Part shown: piece by piece, positions 50,608 to 59,396 of the stretch
Numbering within the stretch: the first letter of the stretch is position 1
Layout: each line of letters opens with the position of its first letter
Assembly: GCA_028288765.1 (NCBI GenBank)
Contig: JAQGHQ010000090.1
Coordinates: 1 to 64,000, forward strand
Length of the DNA: 64,000 bases
Direction: 5' to 3'
Origin: Gemmataceae bacterium
GTDB taxonomy: Bacteria; Planctomycetota; Planctomycetia; Gemmatales; Gemmataceae
Notes under the pieces: generated by a model
The model's input: only the letters and a program-made list of their open reading frames with translations
What the model was told of the DNA's origin: nothing
Databases searched by the model: none
Program-made: the position numbers and the translations under genes

Positions 50608-53334
50608 CTACTCCTCGCCCTTCTTCTCCCGTTCGTCGAGCCTCTTCTTCTGATCGTCCGTCTCCACGTAGTTCAGCTCTTTCTTGACCAGCTCGAGAAC
50701 CGAGTTTCGGGCCTTGAACCGCGCCTCCTCGAAGAATGCCCCGCGGAGCTGGGTAGGGACCTGGCCCCGTCCGAACCCGCCGAACGTACTCTTGAACTGG
50801 TCCGGGTCCCGCTCCTCCCGCTTCAACAGTGCGATCACGTAGTAAGTGTCCTTCGGCTGGTCGGGCTGCACCAGCACCGTCTTCGGGGGCTTGGTCCGTT
50901 CCTCGATCAGAACCTTGACCATTTCCTGCGTCGGGTACGGCAAGTCGGTCGTGGGCGTCAGCTGGAACGGCCGGATGGTATCCGTCCCCACCCCGCCGAC
51001 CCCGGGCACGATCTGGATCGGGGCGACGTTGTCGATCCGGAACAGCCTCACCCGGTCCTTCGCCTTCGGGTCCGTGGCCTGCTTCTGGAGCTGGGCCTGC
51101 ATGTCCGCCATGTCCTGGGCGATGATGAACTCGGACGTGCTCGGCTTCGCCCGGAGGTCGTTCGCCAGACGCTCGGCCTCGGCCTTCGCCAGGTCCCGGG
51201 CCTTGATCCGCTTCCACGCCTCGATCACCCTCGGCTTCGCGATCTGGAAGGGCACGATCTTGCCAGGCAGTTCCTCCGTCCGCCATACCAGGAACACCGG
51301 GTCCGCCTTTCCGAGCGGGCTGGCGGCGGCGTCCGCCGCCTTCTCGGGATAGAACTCCGGTTTGTACGTCCCGCTCGCCTGCTCCCGGGTCCTGTTCATC
51401 GGGTTGGTCGTCCAGAAAAACTTCTGCCCGAACTGGATCGGGGAAGCTCCCCCCAGGCCGGCGTGCGGGTCCGTCCCGTCGACCCCCCTGTCCTTGATCG
51501 CCTTGAGCGGGGCCAGCCCCGGGTCTTCCGCGATCGTCCACTCGCTCTGGGGTTCGGTCGTCCCGCCGGTCTTCAGGCCGCGGGTCTTCACGAACTGCGC
51601 GATGTACTCCCGGGCGGCAGACTTGTCCTTCGCCTTCCCGTTCTCGGTCAGCTTCTCCACTTCCTCCTTCAACTTCTTCAGGTCGGCGACCGCCAGCTCC
51701 CGGGCCTTGTGCTCGGTCATCTCCTTCAACAGCTCGGGCTTCACCGCCTCGATCGGGAGCGGCGGGGGCAGCGCGGCCTGGTAGGCGCCCAGGCCCCCGA
51801 CCGACGTGGCCAGCAGCCCCGGCCCCGGGACGCCGCCGAGGAGCAGGGGAAGCCCGGCCTTGACCCGGGCCCGCTGCTCATTCGCGACCGCGGCCGAGTA
51901 GAACAGGTTCGCGGGGAGGAACGCGGGCCCGAACCCGGCGGCCGCGCCGGCCGCCCCGCCGGCCGCGGCGGCCAGGGTCTGCGGGCGGACGATGCTCGTG
52001 TCCAGGATGTCCATCGGGAGGACGAACAGGCTCGCCCCGCCCCACCGGCTCTCGACCGCGAACTTATGGTTGCCGACGACCCGGGTCCGGTACTGCTCGT
52101 ACACGAGCGGCTCCTTGGCCGCCCCCGGGCCGGCGGTCAACACCGCCCACGCCCCGGCCCCCATGCCCGGGACCGGAACGATCAGGCCCCACACCTCCGA
52201 CTTGACAAGCTGTTCGGCCCGGCTGACCCACGCCTTCGCCGCGTCCTGGTAGTACTTCTCCTCGCCGGTCGCCGACACCCACTCGACCTTTACCTTCCGC
52301 GGCTCGCGGAACCCGGGCTCTTCCTTCGACGGGTCCGGCTCGTAGTCCTTCCGCTCGTTGAACAGCCGTTGCAGCTGGTCGTCGGACGGCACCGGGATCT
52401 TGTCGGCGAAGAGCGCGCCCGGCACCCCCAGCGCCTCGTAAGCGGTCGGGCTTGTCTTCTCCCGGTAGAATTCGAACATGTCGTACGGCGGGTCGAAGAC
52501 GTTCGGGGTCCGGCCGGGGCCGGGGGAGTCCCGCCCCGTCATGCCGGAGAACGGGTTGCTGTCGCCGAGCAGGGCCGTCTGGGCGGCCCGGACGCGGAAC
52601 TCCGCGGCCAGGGCCGTCAGGCAGGCGTCGAGGCTGAACCCGGGGGTTTCCTTCTGGAGGACGTCCCGGACCTGGATCTCGGCTTCGGGCTTGAACTGGC
52701 CCAGAAACTCCCGCTGGATCAGGGCCTTGACGTCGTCTTTCCCGAACTCGATTCCGAGCGCCTTCGCCTTCCGGTCCCAGAGGATGAACTCGACCCGGTC
52801 GCGGTCGGTCCGGTTCGGGGCGTTCGCGAAGTAGGTTCCGACGGCCCGGGCCAGCTGCACGTTCTGCTGCAGCGCGGTCATGACTTCGAGCGTCTTGAGG
52901 GCGTCCTTGTCCGCCTGCTTCGCCTTCGGGTTGTTCGCGATCATCGGGAGGACGTAGCCCGCCATCTGCGGGTTGCTGAGGGCTAACCGGAGCATGCCCT
53001 GGATCTCGGGCGTTCCCTGGGCCATCTGCTCGGCGAGACTCACCTGGAGGGTGCTCGAGGTCTGCATCGCGGCGTAGACCATGAACTTGCTGGCCATCGC
53101 CCGCTGGGTCCGGAGCTGGTACACGTCCCGCTCGTAAACCTTGGTGCCGTCGATGGTGCAGAGCTGTTCGCCCTTTTTGGCCTTGCCCCGGACGAACCCC
53201 GGGAGCCAGTCGAAGAAGTCGGCCCCGCCCCCGAGCCCGCTCGAGAGGACGAACGTGAACATGATGAAGACGGTGACCACCGCGAAGATTGCCCGCTGGT
53301 TCCGCCGGAAAATGTTAAACGGGTTGTAGGCCAT
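50608..53334 (-). CDS. PpiD/SurA-like membrane-anchored protein, 908 aa
   Basis: One transmembrane helix at residues 14-34 (AIFAVVTVFIMFTFVLSSG) after a basic FRRNQR head, as in PpiD. The following region (about 55-330) has SurA N-domain character: CTIDGTKVYERDVYQLRTQRA and LIQREFLGQF. A Pro-rich break at about 265-290 and an Ala/Gly-rich stretch follow. The C-terminal helical region ends in highly charged residues. A clear parvulin domain is not recognised; a segment around VRLFRIDNVAPIQIVPGVGG may be a remnant. Probable periplasmic folding factor held in the inner membrane. The gene is divergent from topA across a 323-bp gap. Confidence 0.83.
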   Translation of the reverse strand: MAYNPFNIFRRNQRAIFAVVTVFIMFTFVLSSGLGGGADFFDWLPGFVRGKAKKGEQLCTIDGTKVYERDVYQLRTQRAMASKFMVYAAMQTSSTLQVSLAEQMAQGTPEIQGMLRLALSNPQMAGYVLPMIANNPKAKQADKDALKTLEVMTALQQNVQLARAVGTYFANAPNRTDRDRVEFILWDRKAKALGIEFGKDDVKALIQREFLGQFKPEAEIQVRDVLQKETPGFSLDACLTALAAEFRVRAAQTALLGDSNPFSGMTGRDSPGPGRTPNVFDPPYDMFEFYREKTSPTAYEALGVPGALFADKIPVPSDDQLQRLFNERKDYEPDPSKEEPGFREPRKVKVEWVSATGEEKYYQDAAKAWVSRAEQLVKSEVWGLIVPVPGMGAGAWAVLTAGPGAAKEPLVYEQYRTRVVGNHKFAVESRWGGASLFVLPMDILDTSIVRPQTLAAAAGGAAGAAAGFGPAFLPANLFYSAAVANEQRARVKAGLPLLLGGVPGPGLLATSVGGLGAYQAALPPPLPIEAVKPELLKEMTEHKARELAVADLKKLKEEVEKLTENGKAKDKSAAREYIAQFVKTRGLKTGGTTEPQSEWTIAEDPGLAPLKAIKDRGVDGTDPHAGLGGASPIQFGQKFFWTTNPMNRTREQASGTYKPEFYPEKAADAAASPLGKADPVFLVWRTEELPGKIVPFQIAKPRVIEAWKRIKARDLAKAEAERLANDLRAKPSTSEFIIAQDMADMQAQLQKQATDPKAKDRVRLFRIDNVAPIQIVPGVGGVGTDTIRPFQLTPTTDLPYPTQEMVKVLIEERTKPPKTVLVQPDQPKDTYYVIALLKREERDPDQFKSTFGGFGRGQVPTQLRGAFFEEARFKARNSVLELVKKELNYVETDDQKKRLDEREKKGEE

Positions 53335-53657
53335 TGCCGGTCCTCGGTTTGCGGCGGCGATACGGGCTCGCCCGTCGGCTGTGGGGGTTGACAGCCGTCG
53401 TATGGTCGTACTAAGGGTGATGGGCGCTGCTCGGCCCTCAAGCCTCCGATTGTAGAGATTCTATCAACTGCAACAACCGCAAAGGGGGGTCGGGCCCTCT
53501 AAGACGGGTGGTGTGACGGAAAAGGTGGAGCCGCTCCCCGAGCCCGGCGGTGTGGCGAGCCCTGGCAGCCTGCCCAAACCCTGACCAACATCCCGCCGGC
53601 TTGCCGTCCGTCATACAATCGACCCACGCCCGACTAACCCGTACGGAGTCTCAGCTG
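53335..53657. other. Divergent intergenic region before topA
   Basis: 323 bases between the PpiD-like gene (minus) and topA (plus). TACAAT at 53614-53619 is the best promoter element, for topA. On the left, an AT-rich patch near 53452-53472 (TTGTAGAGATTCTATCAACT) is a plausible promoter element for the minus-strand gene. No repeat or RNA gene is seen. Confidence 0.45.
53614..53619 (+). promoter_or_regulatory. Candidate -10 box TACAAT for topA
   Basis: TACAAT lies 38 bases before the GTG at 53658. TTGCCG at 53601 is too close to act as -35. The box position supports the GTG start. Confidence 0.42.
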
Positions 53658-56600
53658 GTGCCTACGCCACGCAAGAAGCCGGCGAGCAAGCCCTCGTCCG
53701 ACCCGAAGAAGCCCACCCGCAGCCCGCGGAAGAAGGCCGCCAACACCCCGGCCACGACCGGGGTCGAGCCGGCCGCCGGCCGCCGCAAGCGGTCTGCCCC
53801 GAACCCCGCCGCGGTCCCCATCGGGAACGGGGACGGTGCGCCCCCGCCGGCCGGCGGACGGACGTTCGACCTCGTCATCGTCGAGTCGCCGGCCAAGGCC
53901 AAGACGATCAACAAGTATCTCGGGCCGAGCTTCCGGGTACTCGCCAGCTACGGCCACGTCCGCGACCTGTCGACGCGGAAGCTGAAGGGCGAGGAGATCG
54001 CCGGCATCCGGATCGCCGACGGGTGGAAGCTCCGGTACGCGGTCGACGAGAAGGCCGAGGAGGAGGGGCGCGGCCGGCGGCGGACCGCCAAGGACATCCT
54101 CGCGGAACTCCGGCGGGAGGCGGACCGGGCGAACCGGGTACTGCTCGCGAGTGACCCGGACCGGGAGGGCGAGGCCATCGCCCGCGACATCGCCGACGAG
54201 CTGAAACTCGACCCGGCCCGGACCTACCGCATCCGGTTCAACGAGATCACCAAGTCGGCGATCCAGCAGGCCCTTGCCAGCCCGGAGCAGATCAACACCG
54301 ACCGGGTGGCCGCCCAGGAGGCCCGCCGGGCGATGGACCGGGTGGTGGGCTTCCCGCTCTCGAACCTGCTCGGGAAGAAGGTGGCGGGCGGGCTGAGCGC
54401 CGGCCGCGTGCAGTCGGTCGCGGTCAAGCTGATCGTCGACCGCGAGCGGGAGATCGAGGCGTTCGTCACCGACGAGTACTGGAAGATCACCGCGCTGCTC
54501 GCCCCGCAAGGGTCGGACGTCGTGTGGGCGGCGGACCCGAAGAAGTCGAAGATCTTCGCGAAGAAGAAGCCGGGCGACGAGAAGGCGGCCGTCGGGCCGA
54601 AGGCGGCCGACGCCGCCGAGACCGACGAGCCGGTCGAGGACACCGAGGCCCCGGAGCCGGAGGCGGCCGACGGTCAGGAAACGGCCGCGGCCGAAGTCGC
54701 CCCGGGGGCGTCCCCGGGCCAGGAGCGGGCCGGGCTGCCGAAACCGCCGGCCGGGTCGTTCATGGCGGAGCTGGTGAAGTGGGACGCGGCCGACCCGAAG
54801 CTCGGGGCCGAGACCGCGGCGGACGCCGTGGTCGAAGCCCTGCGGGGCGTCCCGTTCGTGGTCGCGAAGGTCGAGGAGAAGGACCGCCAGGACCGGCCCC
54901 ACGCCCCGTTCACCACCAGCACCCTGCAGCAGCAGGCGTTCCTCCGGCTGCGGTTCGCCGCCAGCCGGTCGATGCGGGCCGCCCAGGACCTGTACCAGGG
55001 CGTCGAGCTCCAGGGGCAGGGGCAGACGGCGCTCATCACGTACATGCGGACCGACAGCACACGGATCTCGCCGGACGCCTTGACCGCGGTCCGGAGTTTC
55101 ATCGGGGCGCACCCGAAACTTGGTGCCCAGTACCTGCCGGCCAAGCCGAACGTCTACGCCTCCGGAAAGTCGGCCCAGGAAGCACACGAGGCGATCCGCC
55201 CGACCGACGTGACCATGACCCCGAACCGGGCCAAAGAACTGGGCCTGGGCGGGGACCAGTTCCGGCTGTACGAGCTGATCTGGCAGCGGTTCGTGGCCAG
55301 CCAGTGTACGCCCGCGATCCTCGCCGTGACCACCTACGACATCACCGCCGGGCAGGGGCTTTTCCGGGCCCGCGGGCAGGTGGAGAAGTTCCCCGGATAC
55401 CGGCGGGTCCTCGCCCCGGTCGGCGGCCAGGATAACGTGGTGCTGCCGGCGGTGAAGGAGCGGGACGTCCTCGACCGGCTCGACCTGTTCGAGACCCAGC
55501 ACTTCACCCAGCCGCCGCCGCGGTACAACCAGGCGTCGCTGGTGAAGGCCCTGGAGAAGGAAGGGATCGGCCGGCCGAGCACGTACGCGGAGATCATCCG
55601 GCGGATCCAGTCGAAGGGGTACGTGACCGAGGAGAAGAACCGGTTCTTCGCGACCGAGATCGCCAAGGTGGTGACCGACCTCTTGGTCCGCCACTTCCCG
55701 AAGATCATGGACATGAAGTTCACCAGCCACTTCGAGGAGGAGCTGGACGAGATCGAGACCGGGAGGTGCAACTACCGGGAGGTGCTGGACGAGTTCTGGG
55801 GGCCGTTCTCGGAGGCGCTGAAGCAGGCAACCGAGGGGATGGCCGCGGCCCGCGAGGTCCTTGAGGAGAAGTGCCCGAAGTGCGGCCGGCCGCTCGAACG
55901 GCGGTACAGCGCGAAGACGGGCGGGTCGTTCGTCGGGTGTACCGGGTGGAAGGACAAGGAGAGCCCGTGCCGGTTCAAGCGCGGGGAGGACGGGAAGGAG
56001 ATCGCCGGCCCGGAGGTGACCGACATCCCGTGCCCGGCGTGCGGGAAGATGATGGTGAAGAAGGAAGGCCGGTTCGGCACGTTCTTCACCTGCTCCGGGG
56101 AGCCGGACTGCCCGACCACGATGAACCTTCGGGCCGACGGGACCCGGGTGGTGACGGCCCTGCCGACCAAGAACAAGTGCCCGAAGTGCGGGAAGCAGTT
56201 CCTGCTCCTGAAGGAGAGCAAGGCGGGCAAGAAGTACGTCCAGTGTCCGGACGCGAAGTGCAAGTTCATCGCCGACGCGGACCCGGAGGGCAACCCGGTC
56301 AAGCCGGCGGACACCGGGATCGTGTGCGAGAAGTGCGGCCAGCCGATGGTGATCAAGGTGGCGTGGCGGGGGCCGTTCCTGTCGTGCTCGGGCTATCCGA
56401 AGTGCCGGAACGCGAAGTCGATCAACGCGGAGCTGCGGGAGAAGCTGAAGGACATCCTGCCGCCGATGCCGGAGAAGGGGGCGAAGGAGAAGGCGAAGTC
56501 GGACCTGCCGCAGGTGGAGATCACCGAGAAGTGCCCGGATTGCGGGGCGCCGATGCGGCTACAGAAGTCGCGGTTCGGCGGCCGGCTCTTCCTCGGCTGC

Positions 56601-56696
56601 ACGCACTACCCGAAGTGCAAGGCGACGGCGAAGGTGACGCCGGAACTCCAGGCCCGCATCGACGCGGCGGGGGCGGCCCCGACCCCGGCGGGGTGA
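53658..56696 (+). CDS. topA: DNA topoisomerase I (type IA), 1012 aa
   Basis: Relaxes negative supercoils. GTG 53658 is followed by a basic Lys/Pro-rich tail of about 55 residues. TOPRIM strand DLVIVESPAKAKTIN starts at D71; the acidic SDPDREGEAIA motif is at 165-175. The catalytic Tyr is Y462 in ITYMRTDSTRIS. Residues about 295-370 are an acidic Ala/Glu/Pro insert inside the core that most relatives lack. The C-terminus carries five four-cysteine zinc modules, beginning with CPKCGRPL near 737, then CPACGKMM, CPKCGKQF, CEKCGQPM and CPDCGAPM. The frame opens 36 codons upstream, but that part overlaps the promoter region. Confidence 0.94.
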   Translation: MPTPRKKPASKPSSDPKKPTRSPRKKAANTPATTGVEPAAGRRKRSAPNPAAVPIGNGDGAPPPAGGRTFDLVIVESPAKAKTINKYLGPSFRVLASYGHVRDLSTRKLKGEEIAGIRIADGWKLRYAVDEKAEEEGRGRRRTAKDILAELRREADRANRVLLASDPDREGEAIARDIADELKLDPARTYRIRFNEITKSAIQQALASPEQINTDRVAAQEARRAMDRVVGFPLSNLLGKKVAGGLSAGRVQSVAVKLIVDREREIEAFVTDEYWKITALLAPQGSDVVWAADPKKSKIFAKKKPGDEKAAVGPKAADAAETDEPVEDTEAPEPEAADGQETAAAEVAPGASPGQERAGLPKPPAGSFMAELVKWDAADPKLGAETAADAVVEALRGVPFVVAKVEEKDRQDRPHAPFTTSTLQQQAFLRLRFAASRSMRAAQDLYQGVELQGQGQTALITYMRTDSTRISPDALTAVRSFIGAHPKLGAQYLPAKPNVYASGKSAQEAHEAIRPTDVTMTPNRAKELGLGGDQFRLYELIWQRFVASQCTPAILAVTTYDITAGQGLFRARGQVEKFPGYRRVLAPVGGQDNVVLPAVKERDVLDRLDLFETQHFTQPPPRYNQASLVKALEKEGIGRPSTYAEIIRRIQSKGYVTEEKNRFFATEIAKVVTDLLVRHFPKIMDMKFTSHFEEELDEIETGRCNYREVLDEFWGPFSEALKQATEGMAAAREVLEEKCPKCGRPLERRYSAKTGGSFVGCTGWKDKESPCRFKRGEDGKEIAGPEVTDIPCPACGKMMVKKEGRFGTFFTCSGEPDCPTTMNLRADGTRVVTALPTKNKCPKCGKQFLLLKESKAGKKYVQCPDAKCKFIADADPEGNPVKPADTGIVCEKCGQPMVIKVAWRGPFLSCSGYPKCRNAKSINAELREKLKDILPPMPEKGAKEKAKSDLPQVEITEKCPDCGAPMRLQKSRFGGRLFLGCTHYPKCKATAKVTPELQARIDAAGAAPTPAG

Positions 56697-56715
56697 GCCG
56701 GGGCCGGTGGCCGGG

Positions 56716-56721
56716 TATACT
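56716..56721 (+). promoter_or_regulatory. Candidate -10 box TATACT for the small-protein/TIR-like pair
   Basis: TATACT lies 36 bases before ATG 56758 and 20 bases after the topA stop, so the pair may have its own promoter rather than depend on topA. Confidence 0.4.
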
Positions 56722-56757
56722 GCGGGCGGAGAGACTGAGGCCGCGAGGAGGGTCGCA

Positions 56758-56910
56758 ATGGCGAAAAAGAAAGCGCCTGCCAAACCGAAGTTCGTCCCCA
56801 TCCGGCTTCCCGGAAAGGGGAAGATCCCGCTAAAGGTCATCCGCGAGGCGGTCAAGAAGGTCCGCGAGATGGAACTCGCCCGGCAGAAGTTGCTTGAGAC
56901 CGCGTCATGA
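56758..56910 (+). CDS. Small basic protein, 50 aa, coupled to the TIR-like gene
   Basis: MAKKKAPAKPKFVPIRLPGK opens a strongly basic N-terminus; the rest (VIREAVKKVREMELARQ) is a single amphipathic helix. It carries a GAGGAGGG ribosome-binding site before ATG 56758. The stop TGA overlaps the ATG of the next gene (ATGA), so both are coupled. No family is recognised. Its size and coupling fit an antitoxin-like, sensor or targeting partner, but this is inferred only from arrangement. Confidence 0.7.
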   Translation: MAKKKAPAKPKFVPIRLPGKGKIPLKVIREAVKKVREMELARQKLLETAS

Positions 56911-57572
56911 GTACGGGGGCGGTCGGAGGTCCGGGGTACGAGACCAGTGTCTTCATCAACTGTCCGTTCGACGAACCGTACCAGCCGCTCTTCCGCGCCC
57001 TCGTGTTCACAGTCGAGTATTGCCGGTTCGCCGCCCGCTGTGCTCTCGAAGTCGACGACTCCGGGGAAACCCGGGCCGCGAAAATCATTCGTCTGATCGA
57101 GAATTCCCGTTTCGGCATCCACGACATTTCCCGGACGGAGTTTTCGGTCATGGACGGCGAGCAACTCCCGCGCTTCAATATGCCCTACGAGTTCGGCATC
57201 TTCACCGGGTTCAAGACGGGTGGGTCGGTCAAACAGCGGCGGAAAGCAATCCTCGTCCTGGACCGACAGAAATACCGGTACCAGAAGTTTCTTTCGGACA
57301 TCGCCGGACAGGACATTCGAAGTCATAACAACGACCCGGAAACGTTGATCCGGGAAGTCCGGGGCTGGCTTCAAGCCCAGGCCGGGAAGCGGAACCTGTA
57401 CGGGGCCGACTACATCATCTCCCAGTTCCGCCGCTTCACTGTGTTGATACCGGACCTGCTTGCCGTGATGAAGAAGACCGAGGCAGATTTGACGAACTAC
57501 AGAGATCTGCACAACTTGGTCGGCGACTGGATCGCGGCGAACATAGAGGATAAGTTGCCGGCTCACCAGTGA
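56907..57572 (+). CDS. TIR-like / nucleoside deoxyribosyltransferase-like protein, 221 aa
   Basis: Rossmann-type fold with an N-terminal strand VFINCPFDEPYQPLFRALVF, a second strand FAARCALEVDD, the segment LIENSRFGIHDISRTE and NMPYEFGIFTG. In TIR-like and deoxyribosyltransferase-like enzymes the fourth of these carries the catalytic Glu (here the E of PYEFGIF), with an upstream Asp (HDIS). KAILVLDRQKYRYQKFLSDIAGQDIRSH follows as a further core element. The C-terminal 60 residues are helical. Related folds hydrolyse NAD or nucleotides and serve as effectors in bacterial conflict systems; here activity is inferred. Coupled to the 50-aa gene upstream, and convergent with the UbiB-like gene. Confidence 0.75.
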   Translation: MSTGAVGGPGYETSVFINCPFDEPYQPLFRALVFTVEYCRFAARCALEVDDSGETRAAKIIRLIENSRFGIHDISRTEFSVMDGEQLPRFNMPYEFGIFTGFKTGGSVKQRRKAILVLDRQKYRYQKFLSDIAGQDIRSHNNDPETLIREVRGWLQAQAGKRNLYGADYIISQFRRFTVLIPDLLAVMKKTEADLTNYRDLHNLVGDWIAANIEDKLPAHQ

Positions 57573-57654
57573 CTGATGCGTCGCGAACGCTTGCCCGCGA
57601 CCAGGCCGGACGGCAACCCGACACGTGGGACGGTGAGTACCCGCCCCATCCCAC

Positions 57655-59340
57655 TCACTCCCGCTCTTCCAGCCGCCCCGAGTGCTGGATCGCCCGGAAC
57701 AGGTAGAACCCGAGGACGCCCGCCACCACGCACCCGAGGACGCCGAACACCGACACGTCCCACACGAGCGGCGGGGCCTTCGCCGCCCACATCACCGCCG
57801 ACCCCAGGAACAGGGCGCTCACCAACAGCCCGAACACCAGCCGGTTCACCGAGGGTTCCAGGTGCCGGTGCATCAGCTGGACGCCGACCTCCTGCCGCTG
57901 CATCATCCGCATCAACCCGCCGAACTGCCGCGGGAGCGACCGCACGAGGTCGTCCCAGTCTTGCGCCCCGGCCAGCGCCCGCTGGAGGACCCGCCGCGGC
58001 GACAACTTCTTCAGGATCAGCGTCCGCTTGTACGGCTCCAGTAGCTCCACCAGGTTGAACTTCGGCGACAGGAGCCGGCCCGTGCCCTCCAAAATGACCA
58101 GCACCCGCAACAGCATCGCGAGCGGCGGCGGGAGCATCACCTGGTAGCGGCGGATCGCGTCCGTGACTTCGTTGAGCGCGGTCCCGAGCTGGAACTGCTC
58201 GAGCGGCATCCCCCAGTAGAACGCCAGCTGTTCGGCCACCTCGCCCTCCAGGGCGTCGGCGTCGAACTTCGCGGGCACGTCCCCGACCTGGGCGACGAGG
58301 TCCGTCAGGACCGCCGCGTCCTGCCGGACGACCGCGGTGACCGCCCGCTCGATCCGGTCCCGCATCCGGGCGTCCAACCGCCCGACCATGCCGACGTCGA
58401 GGAGCCCGATACACCCTTCCGGGCGGTCCCCGCCCGGCGGCAGGTACAGGAGGTTGCCCGGGTGCGGGTCGGCGTGGAAGAACCCGTCGCGGAAGATCAT
58501 CTCCAGGAAGATGCGGGCCCCGCACCGGGCGAGGGCGTCGGGGTCGCCGCCGGCCGCCTTGACCTTCTCGATGTGCGTGAACGGGATGCCGTCGAGGTAC
58601 TCCATCGTGAGGACCAGGCCGGTCGAGAACGCCGGGAACGGCTCCGGCACGCACACCCCCGGGTCCGCGGCGAACGCGTACCGGAACATCTGGAGGTGAC
58701 GGAGCTCGCGGCGGAAGTCGAGTTCCCGGATGAGCACCCGGTTGAACTCGGCCACCACCGCGACCGGGCGGTAGCTCCGCACGTCGGGTAAGAATCGTTC
58801 GGCGAGCCCGGCGAGCTCGGACACGATCGCGAGGTCGTCCGCCACCCGCCGGGCGATCCCCGGGTGCTGCACCTTCACCACCACCCGCCGCCCGTCGTGC
58901 AGCGTGGCCCGGTGGACCTGCCCGATCGACGCCGACGCGATCGCCACGGCCTCGAACTCCGGGAACAGCTCGGCGAGCGGCCGCTTCAACTCGGCCTCGA
59001 TCAGCTCCTTGGTGACCGGGAACGGGTCGGCGGGGACGTTCCCCTGGAGCTGGGCCAGCTCGTCGGCGAGGGCGGACCCGACCAGGTCGCGGCGGGTGCT
59101 AAGGACCTGCCCGAGCTTGATGAACGTGGTCCCGAGTTCGGTCAGCGCGAGACGGACGCGGGCCTCGTGGCTGACCTCCGACAGCCGGACGATCGCGGTG
59201 CCGCCGGCCCACCGGCGGACGGATGCCGAGTCGAGCCGGGCGAGCCAGTTGGCGAGCCCGTACTTGGTCAGAACCCGGGCGATCTCCGCCAGCCGCGAGA
59301 GGTTCCGGGCGAGCTGGGGGATGGCGGTGAGGTCGAGCAT
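57655..59340 (-). CDS. ABC1/UbiB-like protein kinase family protein, 561 aa
   Basis: Atypical kinase of the UbiB/ABC1 family. Signature elements are FIKLGQVLSTR (KxGQ at 75-78), IASASIGQVHRATL, VVVKVQHPG, ELDFRREL, FFHADPHPGN and LLDVGMVGRL. Two hydrophobic helices near the C-terminus (about 507-545: FGLLVSALFLGSAVMWAA and VSVFGVLGCVVAGVLGFYLF) anchor it in the membrane. Known members support quinone biosynthesis or lipid homeostasis. ATG 59340 starts at the family N-terminus; the 20 extra upstream codons encode only the 9-base repeat (RPDRPDRPDR). Confidence 0.92.
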   Translation of the reverse strand: MLDLTAIPQLARNLSRLAEIARVLTKYGLANWLARLDSASVRRWAGGTAIVRLSEVSHEARVRLALTELGTTFIKLGQVLSTRRDLVGSALADELAQLQGNVPADPFPVTKELIEAELKRPLAELFPEFEAVAIASASIGQVHRATLHDGRRVVVKVQHPGIARRVADDLAIVSELAGLAERFLPDVRSYRPVAVVAEFNRVLIRELDFRRELRHLQMFRYAFAADPGVCVPEPFPAFSTGLVLTMEYLDGIPFTHIEKVKAAGGDPDALARCGARIFLEMIFRDGFFHADPHPGNLLYLPPGGDRPEGCIGLLDVGMVGRLDARMRDRIERAVTAVVRQDAAVLTDLVAQVGDVPAKFDADALEGEVAEQLAFYWGMPLEQFQLGTALNEVTDAIRRYQVMLPPPLAMLLRVLVILEGTGRLLSPKFNLVELLEPYKRTLILKKLSPRRVLQRALAGAQDWDDLVRSLPRQFGGLMRMMQRQEVGVQLMHRHLEPSVNRLVFGLLVSALFLGSAVMWAAKAPPLVWDVSVFGVLGCVVAGVLGFYLFRAIQHSGRLEERE

Positions 59341-59346
59341 CGGGGT

Positions 59347-59380
59347 GAGTCTGTCGGGTCTGTCGGGTCTGTCGGGTCTG
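59347..59380. repeat. 9-base tandem repeat
   Basis: CTGTCGGGT repeated about 3.5 times between the UbiB-like and TrmB-like genes. It could vary in copy number and alter the leader of the UbiB-like mRNA. Confidence 0.8.
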
Positions 59381-59396
59381 CCGGAGACCCGATTCC

